Below are positions 34,001 through 44,300 of a DNA stretch of 64,000 nt, piece by piece. This DNA comes from Trissonchulus latispiculum (Eukaryota > Nematoda > Enoplea > Enoplida > Ironidae): contig JASAND010007603.1 in NCBI GenBank assembly GCA_030248195.1, forward strand, positions 1 through 64,000, written 5' to 3'. Under the pieces are notes generated by a model. It made no database searches. It saw only the letters and a list, made by a program, of their open reading frames with translations, and was not told where the DNA came from. The position numbers and the translations under genes are program-made. Position 1 is the first letter of the stretch, and every line of letters starts with the position of its first letter.

Positions 34001-34455
34001 CATGCTGAGTTGGAATTGGGTCAGGGATTGAAAGGGAGTAGGGAATTGAAGTGAATTTAAGTCAAGTCTCCCACCGTCGATTAGCTAAGATTTGCACAGT
34101 ATTATCAAGAGTACATAATAACTAAAAGTGTGACAAGCGTCACACTCTTAATTATTAACGCCGGGGACATGATCTGCACGATAACGGCTAACCCCCTACA
34201 CAAATTAGACCCCAGTGACCCCTCCCACAAATGAGTACCTAGTACACAAATGAGTACCTAGTACACACTCTTACTTAGTTATTACGTACTCTTGATATTA
34301 TGTATATATAGTAGTTTAATATTTTTAAGGTTACAACATTCAGCAATCCAATGTACGAAACAGTATACAATGAAACAGTGTTGCCTGTTGAAGAACATGG
34401 CCTTCTGCCTCCCACGCCTGAAATTGAGCAAGACTGTCCTCTGGAAATTGACTAG
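28080..34455 (+). CDS. C-terminal exons of a single-pass membrane receptor with an FxNPxY tail
   Basis: Four exons join in phase: 28080-28241, 30941-31028, 33705-33813 and 34330-34455. All have AG acceptors; the first three end at GT donors. The first encodes a Cys-free extracellular stretch (VPGWNLLVEPVAFKPWLDG). The second is a transmembrane helix (IALIVIPLVLVIFIGIIVFY) with a basic stop-transfer sequence (RRKR). The third is an acidic cytoplasmic segment (NNEDDEPEPSS). The last has TTFSNPMYETVYNE and ends ...CPLEID before TAG. FxNPxY is the known sorting signal bound by PTB adaptors (Dab2/ARH type) in LDL-receptor-related and amnionless-type receptors, so an endocytic receptor is likely. 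The gene family is not identified because the ectodomain lies upstream, beyond or within unseen exons. Exon phases (1, 2, 0) all agree, which supports the model strongly. The introns carry a foldback element with a nested hAT-like MITE and other MITEs. Confidence 0.6.
30362..30643 (-). CDS. Candidate exon of a small secreted protein nested in the receptor intron
   Basis: The minus-strand frame from a possible acceptor (tttttgttccag, about 30644) to a TGA at 30362 encodes a hydrophobic start (VLLVAVIFECLQA, signal-peptide-like), then about 75 residues with three further Cys (QVCRDKYLLKTD, RLCLIYSREPHY, HRCEKVDIGH). Third codon positions favour G/C, unlike neighbouring intron sequence. There is no ATG at the start, so a 5' exon would be needed. 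The overlapping plus-strand frame (30364-30624) is less protein-like. Function unknown. Confidence 0.3.
   Translation of the reverse strand, partial: QVLLVAVIFECLQATNPQQVCRDKYLLKTDGMVKTRWSSISTHHFQIEHQIRLCLIYSREPHYIEHRCEKVDIGHVAFYRIRRPSHEYYVENS
31320..31520. repeat. Degenerate TTTCAG-repeat block
   Basis: Diverged TTTCAG hexamers (agtttcagttcc, tttcagtcgg) like those in the hAT-like MITEs at 32248 and 43179, but without recognisable ends. Confidence 0.5.
31687..32841. mobile_element. Palindromic G/C-run foldback element, copy A (interrupted by a hAT-like MITE)
   Basis: The left arm reads agaagaagagtaagccac, then gcgtaacggtgctccgacc and repeated ccccgtttgg/GGGG units. The right arm is the reverse complement and ends ggcttattcttcttct at 32841. 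Inner units of CCCCGTTTGG(T) plus G-runs occur in both orientations. No ORF of note. The right arm is split by the element at 32248-32796. A second copy is at 38299-38984 in the Shaw gene. Confidence 0.75.
32248..32796. mobile_element. hAT-like MITE with TTTCAG subterminal repeats, copy 1
   Basis: Terminal inverted repeats TAGTGTTGTTTCAG (left) and CTGAAACATCACTA (right), flanked by a perfect 8-bp target duplication CGCAATGC (32240-32247 and 32797-32804). 8-bp duplications and YARNG-type ends are characteristic of hAT elements. The subterminal regions are arrays of TTTCAG hexamers; a ~120-bp unique core lies in between. It is inserted in the right arm of foldback copy A. No transposase is encoded. 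Confidence 0.8.
33170..33530. repeat. Degenerate CTGAAA-repeat region, probably a decayed hAT-like MITE
   Basis: Many (CTGAAA)n blocks broken by ggagctgaaac units. An end-like aaacatcacta finishes at 33450, but a matching left end and target duplication could not be identified. It lies just upstream of receptor exon 33705. Confidence 0.5.
34103..34298. mobile_element. Short MITE next to the last receptor exon
   Basis: The left end atcaagagtacataataacta and right end tagttattacgtactcttgat are inverted repeats of about 21 bp. The interior contains a hairpin (gtgtgacaagcgtcacac) and a 19-bp tandem duplication around acaaatgagtacctagta. It ends ~30 bp before the acceptor of the last receptor exon. 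Confidence 0.55.
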
Positions 34456-35078
34456 AAATTTTTTAATGTTTGTCTTCAGGCTTTGTGTTGATATAACTGT
34501 ACAAACGAAATAATTTTTGTAAGAAGATATTATATAATGTATCTGTCGATGTAGGTTAAACTTTGTAGCAAAGGCCAATATAATTGAGCTATACTACAAC
34601 GACAACCGCATGCGGACAATTTGAATGCACACTATTGCGTGCAGGTGAGTTAGAATGAACTGTTAACTCTTTTAACCCTGTGAGCGAAAAGGATTGAGTT
34701 AATTTTAACTCTCTTAACTTGCGTAACTCTCTGCGCGAAAAAGCCCTGAGAGTACTCTAGGCTGTGTTACATACACACAACTTTCACAGGTACGTTAAGC
34801 AAAGGAAAGAGCAAACTTCCTAGGACACTTCGATAAGACGACTAGCTTCTTTACTACCAACATAAATACCGTTCCAACAAAGTAGAGTTCAGATGAAGAT
34901 AATAATTTCTGTGGCTGACTTTTCTGATTCTTGCAGCAACAATCGTGCCAAATCCATTCACAGCGCAGCAGCAACAGTAGCCGTAGCAAAGGGAGTCCGA
35001 TGTACCCCTCACAGCTTTCCAACTCTCTGAGGAAAGACTCCACATGGAAACAAGATATGCAAATTAGTTGGCTGAAAG
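34456..35078. other. Convergent intergenic region between receptor and Shaw genes
   Basis: Holds the 3' ends of both genes, about 620 bp apart stop to stop. Contains a repeated ttaactct / cgcgaaaa segment near 34660-34760. No further ORF. Confidence 0.4.
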
Positions 35079-35308
35079 TCAACGCGCCAATCCAGCACTC
35101 ATTGTTCGATAGGACTTTCCCTGGAAGCTACTGTTAGACTGTTTCGGCTTTGCTGCCGTGGCTGCCTCAGAGATCAACCGTTTCTTGGGCATTTTAGCCC
35201 TGGCCTGACAGTGGGAATAGAACATGGCAAAGTTGCTCACAATCACAGGAACCGGAAGAGCAATCGTTAGCACACCCGTCAGTGCACAGACACTACCCAC
35301 CAGCATAC
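35079..35308 (-). CDS. Shaw: Shaw alternative last exon B (S6 and longer tail)
   Basis: The acceptor (tattttag) is followed by [12 protein letters not shown]..., [15 protein letters not shown] and [11 protein letters not shown], a tail of about 33 residues, and TGA at 35079-35081. It begins with the two nucleotides needed to complete the Gly codon opened by the pore exon (40405-40232). PVPVIVSNF is the canonical Shaw form. It lies ~4.4 kb beyond exon A. Confidence 0.85.
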
Positions 35309-38300
35309 CTAAAATATGAGAAACATCTCTACACATTTAACACACTGCACGGAGCTGCAAGAAATATGTTGAAGTAATTGGAAATTAATGTTAAGTCAAG
35401 TGCTTAAAATAAAAATATAAAACCAAACCGCACACAAATCCCCAAGGTTAAAACACAAATCGTGCAAAAAGTAAAAAGCTTTTATAATAAGGTGCTAACT
35501 GCAATCTGCATCACTACAGATTTAATGGCTCTGTTCCTCAACCATGTGTTCATTGTGAATCAAAAATTGAAATTGAAAATGAGCAGTTTACATTACGTAT
35601 TGTCGCCGTTTCTGCAGAGTGCATTTATAGAAAGATAGGATTATCACATATTAGACGACTGCTTAGACAACTAATTTTCTACAGATGGTATATTGACGTG
35701 TATCTGACATAAAAGTTATGAGCCATTATAAACTGCAGTAGCTTAAACTCTACTAATGCAGCTCTTGCTGTAAGAGATGATTCTGTGACAGGGGGACTAA
35801 GATGCCAACCTCCGTGGGAAATCCGAGGGACACGGATCTCATCAAATGGAGATCCCCACAGATGTCCCCTGGCATCCGTCTGGTCAACGGCGCAAATGGG
35901 CTCTGTTCCCGGGGGCATGGCGTAGCCATGTCGAATTACACTGATGCCATCCAAGTGCTTAAATTATGCTACCGAGTGGTTGTTTGCCTCTTCCTCATTC
36001 TTGCCTCTTCCTCATTCTTGCCTCTTCCTCATTCTTGCCCATTCCGGCTTTTCTGAATGATGTGCTGCTGGCTTTCGAACTACGAAGACGTGTGCTGGAC
36101 TTTGGATGGTTGATGTGCCTCATATAGCCATCTAGGCTGACGAGCCCGGAAATCACAACAACAACAACAACAACATTCTGTGACAGACTTAGCTGTAAGA
36201 TACAGCAAAGTACATGTTGATCCCGTCATCAGACGGAATGGCACCGTACCGTTGCCGCGACTAGAGATTCATTTGAATAAAATATAATAACACCGTCAGA
36301 ATTTGCAAAATTTTCAAGACTATCGAAGGGCTGTAGGGACTCCCTTTCGTTGACGAGGTTTGAAATATCATTAAGTGTTATAGAAAAAAGTGACAAGTGA
36401 TCGCAAATTGAGCCTGTAGTCGAAAATCAGTTAGATCAAATCGGTGTCACTTTGAAATTTCCCCCCCCCTAGAAATACTTCCCCCAGAAAACCCACGGAA
36501 AAATATCACCGGTAAAATTTCACCGAGATTTTACCGTTTAGCTGGAATTAAATTTTAACAGCAATTTTCAACGTTCCAACTAATTTCTTTATCAGAATAT
36601 TGTCTCATCAATTGAATCTAACTTTTAATTGTCATTGGCCATGAAAAGGCGAAGGCCGGTTCCGGCCCGATTCTCCCTAGGTCCGCACATGCCTCTAACA
36701 TGTAATTGATTACACTACAAATCAATGAATTAATGTTGTCATTTAAAATCATATTATTCCTGATCGGTCTTTAAGTGACACAAAAAGAAGCTGCCAGTTT
36801 ATACGAATAGAAACAATTCGTATTTTTACGAATTATACATCTGTTACATGATTATGCACGCGATCAATTACCATAACACCTTAGTCGTGCACACATTCCA
36901 CATATATGGATCACCTTGTTATGCCCAACTGATCTGATTGCATAGTACATGGGAATGGGAAAAACTCGCTGCTTTGGACAATAATTTGTAAAGTAATACT
37001 AAGAGTCCATAATTAAGGGGGGGTCGCGATTTTTCGACCATCTCCGATTTTTTCCATTTTCACATATTCAGTAGTCCCCATGGGTCCGCAAAACAAGACA
37101 AGTGCGTTTGTTGCAAAACTTTCCCTATCATTCACAATAGCCCTCCAAAGGTGACCCCGACATGTGTTAAACATAGGAAAATGAAAAAGTTAGGAAAATT
37201 TTTCTGCTACCAAAAGTTTGAGCGCTGTGTAAGAGTAAATCGGCTACCACTCGCTGTAGACCTAATTTGGACTAGGTAAAGTGCTAGTATCTATACGAGG
37301 TTATTTTCCGTAGGGTCGCTGATTTTATACGAATTTTCAAAGTCCGGAGAAGTCGATTTTTGCTCAAAATCGCTCTACAAATGTGTAGGTCAGTGGACGT
37401 TTTGTCTTGTCCTGAACTAACCCTTTGGTGCAGAAACTTCGCGTTTAGATATTAGCACAGTACATTGTTAGAGCTTTATTTTGCGTATAATTAATCCCTA
37501 TTTGGCCTTTTCAGTAGCTCGCAGTTTTGGTAGCAGAAGTTAAAGAAATGAAAGTTGTACAGTTTTGGTAGCAGAAGTTCCATTTTTCCTCAAAAATCGT
37601 CATTTTTCGAAAATTTAATGTTTGCTGCTTCATAAGTCAGTCAAATCTTAAGGTATCTCAATAAAATTTGGCATGCTAATAGACTGGGATAAAACCAACG
37701 CTTATGTGAAGTTTCATGCCAATAGCCTATGTTTTCCTCTGGTGACATACTACGATAGCATGGCGGAGTCACCTATGAGCAAAAATGTCAAATTTTCAAA
37801 TTTTTCAAATATAGCCATATTTTATATCAAATTGAAGCTCTCGATGTCCTGAACATTTTATCTTCTTGCACCAAGTCTCTATAAAGCAGTTTGAGAAAGT
37901 TAGCGCCAGTTAAAGTTTGAAGCAAATGACAGTCAAAATAAGCTTTACCAAATCGTCCAATCGCCGTGTCTCACTCATTGCTTAGCTTGCCACTGTAATT
38001 TACGCGGTAATAAACACCTACAGGTAAAGGCTTTAAATTGATGTATTTGTCATGCCACAGTCTCTTGTCATCCCACTTGTACGCAACTTCGAAGCCCTCA
38101 GTGAGGCATACTAACGTAAATACTAAATTGTAGAGATTTGAACTGCAATATCTCTAGACTGGATTGACCCTGGACTCTAAAAAGTTGTCTTGTTTTAGGG
38201 CACATATGGGGGTATATTATACCCAAAAATGAGCGAAATCGGTGACTATAAAGTTTGGTACCTGGCGACCCCCCCCCCCTTAATTCCTTTATATTATAGA

Positions 38301-41300
38301 GGAAGAGTAAGCCACTAGAGGGCTTCTCTTCTTGGCATTGCGTAACGGTGCTCCGACCACAATACGCGATCACGGTCCGACGGGTGTTCCCCCCGTTTGG
38401 TGGGGGGGGGGGTCGACAAGCATACCCCTTCCCCGCTTGGTGGAGGGAGGTAGGCAAAAGGGGTCTCCGTTTGGTGGGGATGGGGTATGCAAAAGGAGTC
38501 CCCGTTTGGTGGGGGGTATGCAAAAGCGGTCCCTGTTTGGGAAGGGTCGCCAAGTCAGGCTAGGATTGGCTGAATCTGATTGGCTGTTGGCGACCCCCCA
38601 CCCAAACGGGGGACCTCTTTTGTTTACCCCCCTCACCAAACGGGGAACCCTTTGCCTACCCCCCACCAAACGGGGACCTCTGTTTGATCTCCCCCCTCCA
38701 AACGGGGACCCATTTTCGAATAGAACAAAAACTACCGTAATCCTCTGCTCTACCCCCCCCCCCCAGAAAAGGGGAGGGGGTCTCTGATTGGTGTTGGTTT
38801 CCCCCCTCCCCCAACAAACGGGGACATCTTTTCTGCTATCCCCCAACTAAACGGAGGGAGAGGGGTATGCTTTGTCGAAAAGAGCTACCCCCCACCAAAC
38901 GGGGGAACATTCGCGTATTGTGGTCGGAGCACCGTTACGCAATGCCAAGAAGAGAAGCTCTCTAGCTCTCTATACTCTCCTTCTTATATATATTAGAAAA
39001 TCATGGACTCTTGGTAATACGTTAAATCTATCTATTTAGTATCTATGGTAAATTAGTAATTAACTTCGTAATTAGCAGAAGGAAAGTGTTGTCACTGCAA
39101 AAGTGCTGTTAGAAGAAGAAAGTGTTATATCACAGCAAAGGTAGTGCCTATACTTATATCGATTTCGTGAAGGCTAATGTCGTAAAAGCCTTTATTGATA
39201 AAAAAGCGAAAATACAATCTCAATGCGGAACAGAAAACATTTGCCCAATTGACATACGACTCATCAATTTTGATCCATGCCGAAAGTGCACTATGATCTC
39301 AGGTGCAAAAATGCAACTTTCTTCGTATAACTATTTACAACCGTGTTTAGGGAAACCCACAAAGATACATAAATAAGATCTCATATAAAACAATACTAAA
39401 ACCATACTGAAGAAGCTGCTGAATGCAGGTGAAAATCGACGGCGAACGTCTCTTTCTAATTCTAAGCCTACAATTGGGTAAATTTGCAATTTTAATAACC
39501 AAGTATATAACTTATAACCCTTTACAACCCATAAAATGTTTTACAAAAAATCAAACTCAAAAACTGAAATCAAGTGAAATCGATATAAGCTGAGATAGTT
39601 TGCGCTAAAGTGTGAATTGCACTGCACACCAACAACTTTACATCTCCTAATATGATGTACCCAGTGGGTACACTTGGCTATGGTAGCGTTAAATTGGTGT
39701 TAGTGTCGGAGGGTCTGCCGTCTTTCCAGAATCACGTGACGCTGTTTGGGCAGCATCGACCGGGCCTTGGAATGAGAATAAAACAGGGCAAAATGGTTCA
39801 CTATGATTGGTACCGGAAGGGCCACCGTTAGAACACCAGTTACGGCACAAAAAGATCCGATAAACATCCCTGAAAGTTAACCGTTATCCACTCTCTTTCT
39901 ACTTTCACATAATCACAATTCACAAATAATGTACAGATCAAAAAATTTTCGGCCTCCTGCCCCCAGCCCCAGAGGGAGCCTACTTCGTTTAGTAGGTTAC
40001 ACATTTGTCGAATGTTTTAATAATTTTCAATAACGCCGTAAAATGGATCAAAGTTGGGCTAACGTTAGCACAGCACTACGCATACTCTTCCTTTCATGTG
40101 CACAACACCTGATAGAGCGTTAACAAACAATAGATTTATTTTTGGCTAGGTTTTTGCTGACCCAAAAATATATGATCAACTATTCCTATACTGTTACAAA
40201 CTTGAGACAGAGTACAATTTCGGGTGTTTACCTAAATACGTTTTCGGAAACATATCCCCATATCCCACTGTAGTCATGGTTACAATGGCCCACCACAGAC
40301 CCCTTGGGATACTGGTGAAATGGGAATCGTTTGGTTGATGCTCCAAACGCTCAGCATAGTAGATTAGTGTGGCAAAAATGATGATACCCAACATCAGGAA
40401 GAAAACTAAAACAAAGTAAACAAATACAATCGAACACACACTAGCTACGTGGAATGGAACTCCAAGTAAAAGCGTATGGTTGCTGTTAACAACTAGAACT
40501 GGCAATTTACCGACAAAAGTACTAAAACCAATAGCGTCAGCTAAAGATTACTTCTCCATACAGCATAGCTTTATCAGGAAAAATAGTTAATTACGCCAAA
40601 GAAAGAATGCATGATTGTGGAGTGAAGAAGAGGTCATGGTCACGTCTTCCCCGTTAGTGGGGGGGATAAAAAATTCTCCTTTTCCCAAAAAGGTATCTTT
40701 TGGGGCGGAAGGAGGTCGCAAAAAGATGTCCGCGATTGGAAGCGGTACCATTTACCAAGAAGAACCCCTTAATGCAGTCACGAAATATGCTCATATACTA
40801 ACATAACCTAATAAATTCACCCCTCGGTGCTAATTACCATTCGGGTATTTTTCACTCTCACGCCTTCATTCTTTTACGAAACTAGCTAAAACTTATGGAA
40901 TAACTAATTTTCATGCTCGTTAACATTAACATTCTGGGACCAGTTTCGTATGTTTAGATGAAAAGAGAAGAACTTTCGGTTTTGACAATAATTGTCTCTC
41001 TAGGCAGTCGAAACACCGGACTGTTTGTTCTGGCTGGAAAGAAGGTATGTAGTGCAATGAACATTCTTGCTTTCATAACCATTGGGCTGTTTGTAACGGT
41101 TAAGTCCGTAACAAAACATTTCGGGAACCAAAAGTTGTGGTTTTTGGTGAAATCTATTTATTCAAAATTGCTGCCACATGTTCAAGACAATGCTGTTTTA
41201 TTTATACTCGATAGCTACATTGTTGCAGATTGTATCCACACCATTAGTTTAAGTTAATTGCTTAAAAACTGCAGATTTTATCGAAAAACCATTCTGTCAA

Positions 41301-44300
41301 AACTGAGATTATTTTGTTTTGAACACAGATTTCTCAAAAGTACTCAAGTTATGCGGGAGATTTTTGGCAGAATAAAGATTCGCACTTCTGCATAGACATG
41401 TTTTTTGGTGTGGGCTAAAACATTTTGAGTCGCGAGATAACTCAATGCGAATTTGCGAAATTTCGTGTCATCGTACATATGTACAAGCATTCAATTGATG
41501 TATAAATCACTTTCGAATATCAAAAATTCAGAAAGTTACAACGACTCAAAAAGACTGCACAAAAGGAAGCCGGCACCTTAAAAACTGCGATCACTTGCTA
41601 GACTTTTCCACAAGAGGAGGGGTTTCTGCAACCTGAATGGTTATAGGCAACTGCCTCCCAAACGTGGCAACATATGCGTAGTCTGGTCGGAGTACCGTTA
41701 AACAACGGCCGCGAAAACCTAACATACGTTCAAAATTAAATCTACAGAAGACACTCTCAGAAGGAGTAAGGTGTTACATGAATGCGAAACTATTCTGTTT
41801 TACATCATAAACTAATCATGTCATCTAAGTTTGTTAGGTTATCGAAACTTTTGAGGAAGGATTGCCACCAATCTTTTCTTAGTTAACTTTTTCAAACCTC
41901 CCGCTAACCCGTTGACAAGTGTGAAGACAAACCTAATAATGAAAGCTCCTTAGCGCTAGCCCGAAAAGTATGAATTAAGATCTTGAGCCCGGCAGAGTGT
42001 TGAGTCAGCTTGAACAGTCGAAGGATTCGAATGATGCCAAAAAATTCCAAACTGGCACTGTTTGCATCATTATACTTGAGAAATTCGTCCAAGAAAAATG
42101 ACACAGTAGCAACAATGTCTATGATATTGATTGGACCAGTGAAATATTTGATTTTGCTGGGACAGGAAACAAATCGAAACAAAATTTCAATGATGAACCA
42201 AACATTGCAAACCTAAAATATAAAAAATATAGCAAATATTTAATCCAACAGCAGGTAGGTAATTATGAGCCACTTTTACAGTAGTTTACACTTGTAGTTG
42301 CTGTTAGCCCCAAAATTCTAACATTTTCTAACCAAACCTACAAAAATTTAAAGTATTATCATGCCTTATTTCTGAGTGAATCATAAGTTAGGTACAATAC
42401 TCACTACTTCAATATAGAAAAAGGCAATGTAGGGTTCACGACTGATTGTTTCAATTCTGATCCCGAGGTTATCCGTATCATTCTGAAATTCCGTCAGAGA
42501 TAGACTGGCCATTTGTTTGTATTCCTTATCAGTCATGGTGATAAGACGATACTTGGGGACCTTCAGGCTGGGCAGTGTCTTCAGACAGAAACTTACCACG
42601 GCCAAAATCAGGAAACAAACGGAGAACATGGCAATAACCTGAGACACAGCATAAAAACAATAAGGCAATATGCGAAAGTTGCCATCAGAAACCAATTCTG
42701 GAAAATCCAACTTCTAGAAAGACTACCTACTTTGACTACCTGACTAGTTGTGTTTTCGAGCTTCAGCGTTCGAATAGCGTTCGAATAGCGTTCGAATTTG
42801 CTTTGAAAAGGGTATCTGATTTAAGACGCTTGGCGTACTCTTGTGTTATGTACTCCTGCTGACAATATCCAAGCCCCTCCAAAACCCAAAGTTGGATCAT
42901 AGCATCAACTACGCAATACAAATAAGAGTATTCTACTTTTGCTCCTTTTGAAGAGCCAGGTTCATCAAACAACATCCACATTTGAGGCTTAATCTTTTGC
43001 CATCTCGAAAGACGATCGGCATAGTAGTCTTCTTCCCAGCCAAACTTCTGAGCAATCTGTTCCTCTGTGGAAGGCTCATTGATGTCGTCTAAGTCCAATC
43101 TAACAAGAAAAACAAATCAATACGATATAAAAATTAACGATTAAAAAGAAGAAAAACAACACACAGAATACAGATCAATAGTGATGTTTCAGTCACTGAA
43201 ACTGAAACTGAAACTAGGTTTCAGTTTGTACAGGTTTCAGTTTCAGTCACTGAAACTGAAACTGAAACTATTTTGAGAAGAGACCTGAAACTGAAACTGA
43301 AACTGAAACATTTTTAGGCAGCCGACTGAAACTGAAACTGAAATTATATTGGGTAAAATACTGAAACTAGGACTGAAACTAGTTTCAGTCTTTCCCTAAA
43401 TCTTGCCATTTTCAAGGTTTTGAGCTTCGATTCTGTTAACTTTGTTGTAAGAGAGGCTGAATAAACATTAAATTTTGCTTTATATTAACTCAGAGAGCTG
43501 GAAACCGTTGTTTTTCAACCGAACTGAAACTGAAACTGAAACTGAAACTCCGACTGAAACTAAAACTGAAACTGAAATTATTTTACGTTACCGACTGAAA
43601 CTTAAACTGAAACTGAAACTATTTTGGTACGTCGACTGAAACTGAAACTGAAATTATTTCGAACCACCGACTGAAACTGAAATTATTTCGAACCACCGAC
43701 TGAAACTGAAATTATTTCGAACCACCGACTGAAACTGAAACTGAAACTGAAACTAAAATCGGCTACTGAAACAACACTACAGATCAACTTCGCTTGGCTA
43801 ATCTTACTGCATGCTCTACATTAAGCAAGACTGTAGATATGTAGACAGACTAAGCAAACTAAATAAAATAAATTCGTAACTACCTCAAACAGTGAGATAC
43901 TAATGTCTGGCTTATTCCTTGGCAATTTTTATAGGGGGTCTTCATGGGGGCCCCCATCGATGGGGAAGCTCACCCAAAATGGGGGGCATATTTTTAGAAA
44001 CTTTTTCGAATTTTTGTGGGCTTTTTGTGTACAAGCTGCTAAAAATCGATAAAAAATGACTGATTTTAGGTGTTTTAAGCTAAAATAGCGAAAATTTAGT
44101 CAAAAATCCGGCGAAGCCGGAAAAAAGTTTCTAAAATTTAGGGTAAAAATATAGGGGTTAAGGGTGGGAGGTCGGAATTTATTGGGGGGGACGGGGGTTT
44201 CATGGGGAGCTTCTCGAATGGGGAGGAGGTCGCCGAATGGGGGCGGCCCGCACCCCCCACCACTAGGGATAAGCCAGAAAGTCCTCCAACACAATATATT

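Noticed and set aside
39122..39376. 84-codon plus-strand ORF
   Set aside because: Lies antisense in the Shaw gene downstream of exon A, has no domain and no supporting splice sites.
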